A stretch of 64,000 bases of DNA from Hippasteria phrygiana (GCA_037893225.1 JAZGUH010000626.1:992001-1056000); one strand, 5' to 3'; shown: positions 1 through 13,067, numbered from the stretch's first letter. The notes: generated by a model from the letters alone, not told the origin. Program-made: numbers and translations.

Positions 1-41
1 AGCTATCCATACATGTCAAAATTACTGTATTTGGTTGATAT

Positions 42-57
42 TTCATGCAATTATGAA
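42..57. other. Short dyad in every monomer (ttcat/atgaa arms)
   Basis: The string ttcatgcaattatgaa has 5-bp inverted arms (ttcat, atgaa) around a 6-nt centre. It lies in one of the best-preserved parts of the monomer and recurs about 277 times. In several class E monomers one base beside it changes (aattaag instead of aattatg), which breaks the right arm. Short dyads are known in centromeric satellites that lack CENP-B boxes. No function can be assigned from the sequence alone. Confidence 0.5.
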
Positions 58-225
58 TGAGTAAAGCAAGTCCATACCCCAGGGAATTTGACATGCATGG
101 AGCAATAAATAGACGGTAACATGTACACAGATGTTGGCCGGAAAGAAAATAAACATTGCGAGGTTTGAATTTTCTCCACAAGTTTTAACTCTAGGAAGCC
201 GCCGATGATTGCAACATGTAGCGCC

Positions 226-231
226 AGATCT
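226..231. other. BglII site (AGATCT) conserved once per monomer
   Basis: AGATCT occurs once at monomer position 226-231 in nearly all copies, so a BglII digest should give a 231/232-bp ladder. I noticed losses at 920-925 (agatcc), 10868-10873 and 18272-18277 (agttct, shared by the 7,404-bp duplication) and 40486-40491 (aaatct). Other sites mark subclasses: CCTAGG in ccctaggg monomers, ATGCAT in gacatgcatgg monomers and GTTAAC in gtgttaac monomers. Confidence 0.9.
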
Positions 232-232
232 A

Positions 233-463
233 AGCTATCCATACATGTCAAAATTACTGTATTTGGTTGATATTTCATGCAATTATGAATGAGTTAAGCA
301 AGTCATACCCCAGGGAATTTGACAGGCATGGAGCAATAAATAGAAGGTAATATGCACACAGATGTTGGCCGGAAAGAAAATAAACATTGCGAGGTTTGAA
401 TTTTCTCCACAAGTTTTAACTCTAGGAAGCCGCCGATGATTGCAACATGTAGCGCCAGATCTA
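233..463. repeat. Reference 231-bp monomer (gtcatacc form)
   Basis: This is the second complete monomer, one base shorter because it reads gtcatacc where the first reads gtccatacc. It also shows the B-type variable segment: gacaggcatgg, agaaggtaatatgcacac. A private change, gagttaagc instead of gagtaaagc, is seen near 291-299. The length class is a stable marker that is inherited with each HOR position rather than scattered at random. Confidence 0.93.
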
Positions 464-3239
464 AGCTATCCATACATGTCAAAATTACTGTATTTGGTTT
501 ATATTTCATGCAATTATGAATGAGTAAAGCAAGTCATACCCTAGGGAATTTTACAGGCATGGAGCAATAAATAGAAGGTAATATGCACACAGATGTTGGC
601 CTGAAAGAAAATAAACATTGCGAGGTTTGAATTTTCTCCACAAGTGTTAACTCTAAGAAGCCGCCGATAATTGCAACATGTAGCGCCAGATCTAAGCTAT
701 CCATACATGTCAAAATTACTGAATTTGGTTGATATTTCATGCAATTATGAATGAGTAAAGCAAGTCCATACCCCAGGGAATTTGACAGGCATGGAGCAAT
801 AAATAAGAGGTAATATGCACACAGATGGTGGCCGGAAAGAAAATAAACATTGCGAGGTTTGAATTTTCTCCACAAGTTTTAACTCTAGGAAGCCGCCGAT
901 GATTGCAACATGTAGCGCAAGATCCAAGCTATCCATACATGTCAAAATTACTGTATTTGGTTGATATTTCATGCAATTATGAATGAGTAAAGCAAGTCCA
1001 TACCCCAGGGAATTTGACATGCATGGAGCAATAAATAGACGGTAACATGTACACAGATGTTGGCCGGAAAGAAAATAAACATTGCGAGGTTTGAATTTTC
1101 TCCACAAGTTTTAACTCTAGGAAGCCGCCGATGATTGCAACATGTAGCGCCAGATCTAAGCTATCCATACATGTCAAAATTACTGTATTTGGTTGATATT
1201 TCATGCAATTATGAATGAGTAAAGCAAGTCATACCCTAGGGAATTTTACAGGCATGGAGCAATAAATAGAAGGTAATATGCACACAGATGTTGGCCTGAA
1301 AGAAAATAAACATTGCGAGGTTTGAATTTTCTCCACAAGTGTTAACTCTAAGAAGCCGCCGATAATTGCAACATGTAGCGCCAGATCTAAGCTATCCATA
1401 CATGTCAAAATTACTGAATTTGGTTGATATTTCATGCAATTATGAATGAGTAAAGCAAGTCCATACCCCAGGGAATTTGACAGGCATGGAGCAATAAATA
1501 AGAGGTAATCTGCACACAGATGGTGGCCGGGAAGAAAATAAACATTGCGAGGTTTGAATTTTCTCCACAAGTGTTAACTCTAAGAAGCCGCCGATAATTG
1601 CAACATGTAGCGCCAGATCTAAGCTATGCATACATGTCAAAATTACTGAATTTGGTTGATATTTCATGCAATTATGAATGAGTAAAGCAAGTCATACCCT
1701 AGGGAATTTGACAGGCATGGAGCAATAAATCGAAGGTAATATGCACACAGATGTTGGCCGGAAAGAAAATAAACATTGCGAGGTTTGAATTTTCTCCACA
1801 AGTTTTAACTCTAGGAAGCCGCCGATGATTGCAACATGTAGCGCCAGATCTAAGCTATCCATACATGTCAAAATTACTGTATTTGGTTTATATTTCATGC
1901 AATTATGAATGAGTAAAGCAAGTCATACCCTAGGGAATTTGACAGGCATGGAGCAATAAATAGACGGTAACATGTACACAGATGTTGGCCGGAAAGAAAA
2001 TAAACATTGCGAGGTTTGAATTTTCTCCACAAGTGTTAACTCTAGGAAGCCGCCGATGATTGCAACATGTAGCGCCAGATCTAAGCTATCCATACATGTC
2101 AAAATTACTGTATTTGGTTGATATTTCATGCAATTATGAATGAGTAAAGCAAGTCATACCCCAGGGAATTTGACAGGCATGGAGCAATAAATAGAAGGTA
2201 ATATGCACACAGATGTTGGCCGGAAAGAAAATAAACATTGCGAGGTTTGAATTTTCTCCACAAGTTTTAACTCTAGGAAGCCGCCGATGATTGCAACATG
2301 TAGCGCCAGATCTAAGCTATCCATACATGTCAAAATTACTGTATTTGGTTGATATTTCATGCAATTATGAATGAGTAAAGCAAGTCCATACCCCAGGGAA
2401 TTTGACATGCATGGAGCAATAAATAGACGGTAACATGTACACAGATGTTGGCCGGAAAGAAAATAAACATTGCGAGGTTTGAATTTTCTCCACAAGTTTT
2501 AACTCTAGGAAGCCGCCGATGATTGCAACATGTAGCGCCAGATCTAAGCTATCCATACATGTCACAATTACTGTATTTAGTTGATATTTCATGCAATTAT
2601 GAATGAGTAAAGCAAGTCATACCCCAGGGAATTTGACATGCATGGAGCAATAAATAGACGGTAACATGTACACAGATGTTGGCCGGAAAGAAAATAAACA
2701 TTGCGAGGTTTGAATTTTCTCCACAAGTTTTAACTCTAAGAAGCCGCCGATAATTGCAACATGTAGCGCCAGATCTAAGCTATGCATACATGTCAAAATT
2801 ACTGAATTTGGTTGATATTTCATGCAATTATGAATGAGTAAAGCAAGTCATACCCTAGGGAATTTGACAGGCATGGAGCAATAAATCGAAGGTAATATGC
2901 ACACAGATGTTGGCCGGAAAGAAAATAAACATTGCGAGGTTTGAATTTTCTCCACAAGTTTTAACTCTAAGAAGCCGCCGATAATTGCAACATGTAGCGC
3001 CAGATCTCAGCTATGCATACATGTCAAAATTACTGAATTTGGTTGATATTTCATGCAATTATGAATGAGTAAAGCAAGTCATACCCTAGGGAATTTGACA
3101 GGCATGGAGCAATAAATAGAAGGTAATATGCACACAGATGTTGGCCGGAAAGAAAATAAACATTGCGAGGTTTGAATTTTCTCCACAAGTTTTAACTCTA
3201 GGAAGCCGCCGATAATTGCAACATGTAGCGCCAGATCTA

Positions 3240-3470
3240 AGCTATCCATACATGTCAAAATTACTGTATTTGGTTTATATTTCATGCAATTATGAATGAG
3301 TAAAGCAAGTCATACCCTAGGGAATTTGACAGGCATGGAGCAATAAATAGACGGTAATATGCACACAGATGTTGGCCTGAAAGAAAATAAACATTGCGAG
3401 GTTTGAATTTTCTCCACAAGTGTTAACTCTAAGAAGCCGCCGATAATTGCAACATGTAGCGCCAGATCTA
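3240..3470. repeat. Class B1 monomer (type example)
   Basis: Diagnostic states are ccctaggg, gacaggc, agacggtaatatgcacac, gatgttggcctg, gtgttaac, ctaagaag and gataattg. It is 231 bp. B1 is the first member of the recurring cassette B1-A2-C-B2 and recurs at similar positions in most HORs between 3 and 36 kb and again near 63.4 kb. Confidence 0.85.
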
Positions 3471-3702
3471 AGCTATCCATACATGTCAAAATTACTGAAT
3501 TTTGTTGATATTTCATGCAATTATGAATGAGTAAAGCAAGTCCATACCCCAGGGAATTTGACATGCATGGAGCAATATATAGACGGTAACATGTACACAG
3601 ATGTTGGCCGGAAAGAAAATAAACATTGCGAGGTTTGAATTTTCTCCACAAGTTTTAACTCTAAGAAGCCGCCGATAATTGCAACATGTAGCGCCAGATC
3701 TA
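3471..3702. repeat. Class A2 monomer (type example)
   Basis: It is a 232-bp monomer with gtccatacc, gacatgc, the distinctive gcaatatatag (other classes read gcaataaat), agacggtaacatgtacac, gatgttggccgg, gttttaac, ctaagaag and gataattg. The preceding B1 and this copy meet at an exact monomer boundary. It is the second member of the cassette. The copies at about 36.2 kb and 63.7 kb share a private cctg state. Confidence 0.85.
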
Positions 3703-3934
3703 AGCTATCCATACATGTCAAAATTACTGAATTTGGTTGATATTTCATGCAATTATGAATGAGTAAAGCAAGTCCATACCCCAGGGAATTTGACAGGCAT
3801 GGAGCAATAAATAAGAGGTAATCTGCACACAGATGGTGGCCGGGAAGAAAAAAAACATTGCGAGGTTTGAATTTTCTCCACAAGTGTTAACTCTAAGAAG
3901 CCGCCGATAATTGCAACATGTAGCGCCAGATCTA
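3703..3934. repeat. Class C monomer (type example)
   Basis: It is a 232-bp monomer with ataagaggtaatctgcacac, gatggtggccgggaag, gtgttaac, ctaagaag and gataattg. This is the most distinctive class and a good probe for HOR length. I find it in about 25 copies with spacings between 1 and 19 monomers from 1.4 to 42 kb, none from about 42.2 to 55.1 kb, then again at about 55.1, 56.3, 58.1, 60.2 and 63.9 kb. This copy also carries gaaaaaaaac in place of gaaaataaac, shared with copies near 5.24 and 7.79 kb. Confidence 0.87.
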
Positions 3935-4165
3935 AGCTATGCATACATGTCAAAATTACTGAATTTGGTTGATATTTCATGCAATTATGAATGAGTAAAG
4001 CAAGTCATACCCTAGGGAATTTGACAGGCATGGAGCAATAAATCGAAGGTAATATGCACACAGATGTTGGCCGGAAAGAAAATAAACATTGCGAGGTTTG
4101 AATTTTCTCCACAAGTTTTAACTCTAAGAAGCCGCCGATAATTGCAACATGTAGCGCCAGATCTA
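3935..4165. repeat. Class B2 monomer (type example)
   Basis: It is a 231-bp monomer with ccctaggg, gacaggc and aataaatcgaaggtaatatg, starting with agctatgcat. The tcga gives a CpG not found in the other classes at this site, while the usual acgg CpG is absent. It closes the four-monomer cassette. Confidence 0.83.
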
Positions 4166-7100
4166 AGCTATGCATACATGTCAAAATTACTGAATTTGGT
4201 TGATATTTCATGCAATTATGAATGAGTAAAGCAAGTCATACCCTAGGGAATTTGACAGGCATGGAGCAATAAATCGAAGGTAATATGCACACAGATGTTG
4301 GCCGGAAAGAAAATAAACATTGCGAGGTTTGAATTTTCTCCACAAGTTTTAACTCTAAGAAGCCGCCGATAATTGCAACATGTAGCGCCAGATCTCAGCT
4401 ATGCATACATGTCAAAATTACTGAATTTGGTTGATATTTCATGCAATTATGAATGAGTAAAGCAAGTCATACCCTAGGGAATTTGACAGGCATGGAGCAA
4501 TAAATAGAAGGTAATATGCACACAGATGTTGGCCGGAAAGAAAATAAACATTGCGAGGTTTGAATTTTCTCCACAAGTTTTAACTCTAGGAAGCCGCCGA
4601 TAATTGCAACATGTAGCGCCAGATCTAAGCTATCCATACATGTCAAAATTACTGTATTTGGTTTATATTTCATGCAATTATGAATGAGTAAAGCAAGTCA
4701 TACCCTAGGGAATTTGACAGGCATGGAGCAATAAATAGACGGTAATATGCACACAGATGTTGGCCTGAAAGAAAATAAACATTGCGAGGTTTGAATTTTC
4801 TCCACAAGTGTTAACTCTAAGAAGCCGCCGATAATTGCAACATGTAGCGCCAGATCTAAGCTATCCATACATGTCAAAATTACTGAATTTTGTTGATATT
4901 TCATGCAATTATGAATGAGTAAAGCAAGTCCATACCCCAGGGAATTTGACATGCATGGAGCAATATATAGACGGTAACATGTACACAGATGTTGGCCGGA
5001 AAGAAAATAAACATTGCGAGGTTTGAATTTTCTCCACAAGTTTTAACTCTAAGAAGCCGCCGATAATTGCAACATGTAGCGCCAGATCTAAGCTATCCAT
5101 ACATGTCAAAATTACTGAATTTGGTTGATATTTCATGCAATTATGAATGAGTAAAGCAAGTCCATACCCCAGGGAATTTGACAGGCATGGAGCAATAAAT
5201 AAGAGGTAATCTGCACACAGATGGTGGCCGGGAAGAAAAAAAACATTGCGAGGTTTGAATTTTCTCCACAAGTGTTAACTCTAAGAAGCCGCCGATAATT
5301 GCAACATGTAGCGCCAGATCTAAGCTATGCATACATGTCAAAATTACTGAATTTGGTTGATATTTCATGCAATTATGAATGAGTAAAGCAAGTCATACCC
5401 TAGGGAATTTGACAGGCATGGAGCAATAAATCGAAGGTAATATGCACACAGATGTTGGCCGGAAAGAAAATAAACATTGCGAGGTTTGAATTTTCTCCAC
5501 AAGTTTTAACTCTAGGAAGCCGCCGATGATTGCAACATGTAGCGCCAGATCTAAGCTATCCATACATGTCAAAATTACTGTATTTGGTTGATATTTCATG
5601 CAATTATGAATGAGTAAAGCAAGTCCATACCCCAGGGAATTTGACAGGCATGGAGCAATAAATAGACGGTAACATGTACACAGATGTTGGCCGGAAAGAA
5701 AATAAACATTGCGAGGTTTGAATTTTCTCCACAAGTGTTAACTCTAGGAAGCCGCCGATGATTGCAACATGTAGCGCCAGATCTAAGCTATCCATACATG
5801 TCAAAATTACTGTATTTGGTTGATATTTCATGCAATTATGAATGAGTAAAGCAAGTCATACCCCAGGGAATTTGACAGGCATGGAGCAATAAATAGAAGG
5901 TAATATGCACACAGATGTTGGCCGGAAAGAAAATAAACATTGCGAGGTTTGAATTTTCTCCACAAGTTTTAACTCTAGGAAGCCGCCGATGATTGCAACA
6001 TGTAGCGCCAGATCTAAGCTATCCATACATGTCAAAATTACTGTATTTGGTTGATATTTCATGCAATTATGAATGAGTAAAGCAAGTCCATACCCCAGGG
6101 AATTTGACATGCATGGAGCAATAAATAGACGGTAACATGTACACAGATGTTGGCCGGAAAGAAAATAAACATTGCGAGGTTTGAATTTTCTCCACAAGTT
6201 TTAACTCTAGGAAGCCGCCGATGATTGCAACATGTAGCGCCAGATCTAAGCTATCCATACATGTCACAATTACTGTATTTAGTTGATATTTCATGCAATT
6301 ATGAATGAGTAAAGCAAGTCATACCCCAGGGAATTTGACATGCATGGAGCAATAAATAGACGGTAACATGTACACAGATGTTGGCCGGAAAGAAAATAAA
6401 CATTGCGAGGTTTGAATTTTCTCCACAAGTTTTAACTCTAAGAAGCCGCCGATAATTGCAACATGTAGCGCCAGATCTAAGCTATGCATACATGTCAAAA
6501 TTACTGAATTTGGTTGATATTTCATGCAATTATGAATGAGTAAAGCAAGTCATACCCTAGGGAATTTGACAGGCATGGAGCAATAAATCGAAGGTAATAT
6601 GCACACAGATGTTGGCCGGAAAGAAAATAAACATTGCGAGGTTTGAATTTTCTCCACAAGTTTTAACTCTAGGAAGCCGCCGATGATTGCAACATGTAGC
6701 GCCAGATCTAAGCTATCCATACATGTCACAATTACTGTATTTAGTTGATATTTCATGCAATTATGAATGAGTAAAGCAAGTCATACCCCAGGGAATTTGA
6801 CATGCATGGAGCAATAAATAGACGGTAACATGTACACAGATGTTGGCCGGAAAGAAAATAAACATTGCGAGGTTTGAATTTTCTCCACAAGTTTTAACTC
6901 TAAGAAGCCGCCGATAATTGCAACATGTAGCGCCAGATCTAAGCTATGCATACATGTCAAAATTACTGAATTTGGTTGATATTTCATGCAATTATGAATG
7001 AGTAAAGCAAGTCATACCCCAGGGAATTTGACATGCATGGAGCAATAAATAGACGGTAACATGTACACAGATGTTGGCCGGAAAGAAAATAAACATTGCG

Positions 7101-8084
7101 AGGTTTGAATTTTCTCCACAAGTTTTAACTCTAAGAAGCCGCCGATAATTGCAACATGTAGCGCCAGATCTAAGCTATCCATACATGTCAAAATTACTGT
7201 ATTTGGTTTATATTTCATGCAATTATGAATGAGTAAAGCAAGTCATACCCTAGGGAATTTGACAGGCATGGAGCAATAAATAGACGGTAATATGCACACA
7301 GATGTTGGCCTGAAAGAAAATAAACATTGCGAGGTTTGAATTTTCTCCACAAGTGTTAACTCTAAGAAGCCGCCGATAATTGCAACATGTAGCGCCAGAT
7401 CTAAGCTATCCATACATGTCAAAATTACTGAATTTTGTTGATATTTCATGCAATTATGAATGAGTAAAGCAAGTCCATACCCCAGGGAATTTGACATGCA
7501 TGGAGCAATATATAGACGGTAACATGTACACAGATGTTGGCCGGAAAGAAAATAAACATTGCGAGGTTTGAATTTTCTCCACAAGTTTTAACTCTAAGAA
7601 GCCGCCGATAATTGCAACATGTAGCGCCAGATCTAAGCTATCCATACATGTCAAAATTACTGAATTTGGTTGATATTTCATGCAATTATGAATGAGTAAA
7701 GCAAGTCCATACCCCAGGGAATTTGACAGGCATGGAGCAATAAATAAGAGGTAATCTGCACACAGATGGTGGCCGGGAAGAAAAAAAACATTGCGAGGTT
7801 TGAATTTTCTCCACAAGTGTTAACTCTAAGAAGCCGCCGATAATTGCAACATGTAGCGCCAGATCTAAGCTATGCATACATGTCAAAATTACTGAATTTG
7901 GTTGATATTTCATGCAATTATGAATGAGTAAAGCAAGTCATACCCTAGGGAATTTGACAGGCATGGAGCAATAAATCGAAGGTAATATGCACACAGATGT
8001 TGGCCGGAAAGAAAATAAACATTGCGAGGTTTGAATTTTCTCCACAAGTTTTAACTCTAGGAAGCCGCCGATGATTGCAACATG

Positions 8085-11000
8085 TAGCGCCAGATCTAAG
8101 CTATGCATACATGTCAAAATTACTGAATTTGGTTGATATTTCATGCAATTATGAATGAGTAAAGCAAGTCATACCCTAGGGAATTTGACAGGCATGGAGC
8201 AATAAATCGAAGGTAATATGCACACAGATGTTGGCCGGAAAGAAAATAAACATTGCGAGGTTTGAATTTTCTCCACAAGTTTTAACTCTAGGAAGCCGCC
8301 GATGATTGCAACATGTAGCGCCAGATCTAAGCTATCCATACATGTCAAAATTACTGTATTTGGTTGATATTTCATGCAATTATGAATGAGTAAAGCAAGT
8401 CCATACCCCAGGGAATTTGACATGCATGGAGCAATAAATAGACGGTAACATGTACACAGATGTTGGCCGGAAAGAAAATAAACATTGCGAGGTTTGAATT
8501 TTCTCCACAAGTTTTAACTCTAAGAAGCCGCCGATAATTGCAACATGTAGCGCCAGATCTAAGCTATGCATACATGTCAAAATTACTGAATTTGGTTGAT
8601 ATTTCATGCAATTATGAATGAGTAAAGCGAGTCATACCCTAGGGAATTTGACAGGCATGGAGCAATAAATCGAAGGTAATATGCACACAGATGTTGGCTG
8701 GAAAGAAAATAAACATTGCGAGGTTTGAATTTTCTCCACAAGTTTTAACTCTAGGAAGCCGCCGATGATTGCAACATGTAGCGCCAGATCTAAGCTATCC
8801 ATACATGTCACAATTACTGTATTTAGTTGATATTTCATGCAATTATGAATGAGTAAAGCAAGTCATACCCCAGGGAATTTGACATGCATGGAGCAATAAA
8901 TAGACGGTAACATGTACACAGATGTTGGCCGGAAAGAAAATAAACATTGCGAGGTTTGAATTTTCTCCACAAGTTTTAACTCTAAGAAGCCGCCGATAAT
9001 TGCAACATGTAGCGCCAGATCTAAGCTATGCATACATGTCAAAATTACTGAATTTGGTTGATATTTCATGCAATTATGAATGAGTAAAGCAAGTCATACC
9101 CTAGGGAATTTGACAGGCATGGAGCAATAAATCGAAGGTAATATGCACACAGATGTTGGCCGGAAAGAAAATAAACATTGCGAGGTTTGAATTTTCTCCA
9201 CAAGTTTTAACTCTAAGAAGCCGCCGATAATTGCAACATGTAGCGCCAGATCTAAGCTATGCATACATGTCAAAATTACTGAATTTGGTTGATATTTCAT
9301 GCAATTATGAATGAGTAAAGCAAGTCATACCCTAGGGAATTTGACAGGCATGGAGCAATAAATAGAAGGTAATATGCACACAGATGTTGGCCGGAAAGAA
9401 AATAAACATTGCGAGGTTTGAATTTTCTCCACAAGTTTTAACTCTAGGAAGCCGCCGATAATTGCAACATGTAGCGCCAGATCTAAGCTATCCATACATG
9501 TCAAAATTACTGTATTTGGTTTATATTTCATGCAATTATGAATGAGTAAAGCAAGTCATACCCTAGGGAATTTGACAGGCATGGAGCAATAAATAGACGG
9601 TAATATGCACACAGATGTTGGCCTGAAAGAAAATAAACATTGCGAGGTTTGAATTTTCTCCACAAGTGTTAACTCTAAGAAGCCGCCGATAATTGCAACA
9701 TGTAGCGCCAGATCTAAGCTATCCATACATGTCAAAATTACTGAATTTTGTTGATATTTCATGCAATTATGAATGAGTAAAGCAAGTCCATACCCCAGGG
9801 AATTTGACATGCATGGAGCAATATATAGACGGTAACATGTACACAGATGTTGGCCGGAAAGAAAATAAACATTGCGAGGTTTGAATTTTCTCCACAAGTT
9901 TTAACTCTAAGAAGCCGCCGATAATTGCAACATGTAGCGCCAGATCTAAGCTATTCATACATGTCAAAATTACTGAATTTGGTGGATATTTCATGCAATT
10001 ATGAATGAGTAAAGCAAGTCCATACCCCAGGGAATTTGACAGGCATGGAGCAATAAATAAGAGGTAATCTGCAAACAGATGGTGGCCGGGAAGAAAATAA
10101 ACATTGCGAGGTTTGAATTTTCTCCACAAGTGTTAACTCTAAGAAGCCGCCGATAATTGCAACATGTAGCGCCAGATCTAAGCTATGCATACATGTCAAA
10201 ATTACTGAATTTGGTTGATATTTCATGCAATTATGAATGAGTAAAGCAAGTCATACCCTAGGGAATTTGACAGGCATGGAGCAATAAATCGAAGGTAATA
10301 TGCACACAGATGTTGGCCGGAAAGAAAATAAACATTGCGAGGTTTGAATTTTCTCCACAAGTTTTAACTCTAGGAAGCCGCCGATGATTGCAACATGTAG
10401 CGCCAGATCTAAGCTATCCATACATGTCAAAATTACTGTATTTGGTTGATATTTCATGCAATTATGAATGAGTAAAGCAAGTCCATACCCCAGGGAATTT
10501 GACATGCATGGAGCAATAAATAGACGGTAACATGTACACAGATGTTGGCCGGAAAGAAAATAAACATTGCGAGGTTTGAATTTTCTCCACAAGTTTTAAC
10601 TCTAAGAAGCCGCCGATAATTGCAACATGTAGCGCCAGATCTAAGCTATGCATACATGTCAAAATTACTGAATTTGGTTGATATTTCATGCAATTATGAA
10701 TGAGTAAAGCAAGTCATACCCTAGGGAATTTGACAGGCATGGAGCAATAAATCGAAGGTAATATGCACACAGATGTTGGCTGGAAAGAAAATAAACATTG
10801 CGAGGTTTGAATTTTCTCCACAAGTTTTAACTCTAGGAAGCCGCCGATGATTGCAGCATGTAGCGCCAGTTCTAAGCTATCCATACATGTCAAAATTACT
10901 GTATTTGGTTTATATTTCATGCAATTATGAATGAGTAAAGCAAGTCATACCCTAGGGAATTTGACAGGCATGGAGCAATAAATAGAAGGTAATATGCACA

Positions 11001-13067
11001 CAGATGTTGGCCGGAAAGAAAATAAACATTGCGAGGTTTGAATTTTCTCCACAAGTTTTAACTCTAGGAAGCCGCCGATAATTGCAACATGTAGCGCCAG
11101 ATCTAAGCTATCCATACATGTCAAAATTACTGTATTTGGTTTATATTTCATGCAATTATGAATGAGTAAAGCAAGTCATACCCTAGGGAATTTGACAGGC
11201 ATGGAGCAATAAATAGACGGTAATATGCACACAGATGTTGGCCTGAAAGAAAATAAACATTGCGAGGTTTGAATTTTCTCCACAAGTGTTAACTCTAAGA
11301 AGCCGCCGATAATTGCAACATGTAGCGCCAGATCTAAGCTATCCATACATGTCAAAATTACTGAATTTGGTTGATATTTCATGCAATTATGAATGAGTAA
11401 AGCAAGTCCATACCCCAGGGAATTTGACATGCATGGAGCAATATATAGACGGTAACATGTACACAGATGTTGGCCGGAAAGAAAATAAACATTGCGAGGT
11501 TTGAATTTTCTCCACAAGTTTTAACTCTAAGAAGCCGCCGATAATTGCAACATGTAGCGCCAGATCTAAGCTATCCATACATGTCAAAATTACTGAATTT
11601 GGTTGATATTTCATGCAATTATGAATGAGTAAAGCAAGTCCATACCCCAGGGAATTTGACAGGCATGGAGCAATAAATAAGAGGTAATCTGCACACAGAT
11701 GGTGGCCGGGAAGAAAATAAACATTGCGAGGTTTGAATTTTCTCCACAAGTGTTAACTCTAAGAAGCCGCCGATAATTGCAACATGTAGCGCCAGATCTA
11801 AGCTATGCATACATGTCAAAATTACTGAATTTGGTTGATATTTCATGCAATTATGAATGAGTAAAGCAAGTCATACCCTAGGGAATTTGACAGGCATGGA
11901 GCAATAAATCGAAGGTAATATGCACACAGATGTTGGCCGGAAAGAAAATAAACATTGCGAGGTTTGAATTTTCTCCACAAGTTTTAACTCTAGGAAGCCG
12001 CCGATGATTGCAACATGTAGCGCCAGATCTAAGCTATCCATACATGTCAAAATTACTGTATTTGGTTGATATTTCATGCAATTATGAATGAGTAAAGCAA
12101 GTCCATACCCCAGAGAATTTGACATGCATGGAGCAATAAATAGACGGTAACATGTACACAGATGTTGGCCGGAAAGAAAATAAACATTGCGAGGTTTGAA
12201 TTTTCTCCACAAGTTTTAACTCTAGGAAGCCGCCGATGATTGCAACATGTAGCGCCAGATCTAAGATATCCATACATGTCAAAATTACTGTATTTGGTTT
12301 ATATTTCATGCAATTATGAATGAGTAAAGCAAGTCATACCCTAGGGAATTTGACAGGCATGGAGCAATAAATAGACGGTAATATGCACACAGATGTTGGC
12401 CTGAAAGAAAATAAACATTGCGAGGTTTGAATTTTCTCCACAAGTGTTAACTCTAAGAAGCCGCCGATAATTGCAACATGTAGCGCCAGATCTAAGCTAT
12501 CCATACATGTCAAAATTACTGAATTTGGTTGATATTTCATGCAATTATGAATGAGTAAAGCAAGTCCATACCCCAGGGAATTTGACATGCATGGAGCAAT
12601 ATATAGACGGTAACATGTACACAGATGTTGGCCGGAAAGAAAATAAACATTGCGAGGTTTGAATTTTCTCCACAAGTTTTAACTCTAAGAAGCCGCCGAT
12701 AATTGCAACATGTAGCGCCAGATCTAAGCTATCCATACATGTCAAAATTACTGAATTTGGTTGATATTTCATGCAATTATGAATGAGTAAAGCAAGTCCA
12801 TACCCCAGGGAATTTGACAGGCATGGAGCAATAAATAAGAGGTAATCTGCACACAGATGGTGGCCGGGAAGAAAATAAACATTGCGAGGTTTGAATTTTC
12901 TCCACAAGTGTTAACTCTAAGAAGCCGCCGATAATTGCAACATGTAGCGCCAGATCTAAGCTATGCATACATGTCAAAATTACTGAATTTGGTTGATATT
13001 TCATGCAATTATGAATGAGTAAAGCAAGTCATACCCTAGGGAATTTGACAGGCATGGAGCAATAAAT
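8085..13067. repeat. Left copy of 7,404-bp-lag duplication (4,983 bp)
   Basis: This stretch matches 15,489-20,471 at a lag of 7,404 bp (32 monomers, twelve of them 232 bp). Shared private variants include gcgagtc (8628/16032), ctattcatac (9951/17355), ggtggat (9981/17385), tgcaaacag (10071/17475), agttct (10868/18272) and ccagagaa (12111/19515). I noticed only two substitutions, at 9624/17028 (t/g) and 10865/18269 (g/a, a CpG to CpA change). Confidence 0.85.

Larger units (their letters stand above)
1..232. repeat. Reference monomer, class A, 232-bp form
   Basis: I set monomer position 1 at agctatcc. This copy is about 39% GC (90 of 232), A-rich relative to T on the given strand (about 79 versus 63), and has six CpGs, the first at position 114. 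Diagnostic class A states are gacatgcatgg, agacggtaacatgtacac, gatgttggccgg, gttttaac, ctaggaag and gatgattg. The 232-bp length comes from the extra C in gtccatacc at 70-78. The next monomer starts at 233. Confidence 0.95.
3240..4165. repeat. Four-monomer cassette B1-A2-C-B2 (926 bp), type copy
   Basis: The ordered set of 231+232+232+231 bp recurs with B1 starting near 3.24, 4.63, 7.17, 9.49, 11.1, 12.3, 14.8, 16.9, 18.5, 19.7, 21.1, 23.4, 25.2, 29.6, 31.9, 35.9 and 63.4 kb; a few copies have hybrid end members (for example 25.2 kb, where C is followed by a C/A hybrid). Successive copies are separated by whole numbers of monomers (for example 6, 11, 10, 7, 5, 11, 9, 7, 5, 6, 10, 8). The cassette is therefore the stable core and the spacer between cassettes varies in monomer number. 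Confidence 0.8.
2690..5510. repeat. 6-monomer HOR, two copies, 1388-bp period
   Basis: Positions between roughly 2.69 and 4.12 kb match those 1388 bp downstream (5 x 231 or 232 plus one, with two 232-bp members). Private markers are shared at the expected offset: cagatctcag near 3000/4388, tgaattttgttg near 3495/4883 and gaaaaaaaac near 3847/5235. Left of about 2.69 kb and right of about 5.51 kb the match breaks at class-diagnostic sites. Confidence 0.8.

Noticed and set aside
136..175. Pol III A/B-box pair suggesting a tRNA-derived SINE
   Set aside because: tggccggaaag is close to an A box and ggtttgaattt resembles a B box, but the key GTTC core is absent and the two lie only about 28 nt apart, shorter than in tRNA genes. 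No A-rich tail or target duplication is visible.
1..232. CENP-B box (consensus with TTCG, central A and CGGG)
   Set aside because: No TTCG is present at the required spacing in any monomer class. Class C has ccggg but without the 5' half. The absence does not exclude a centromeric role.
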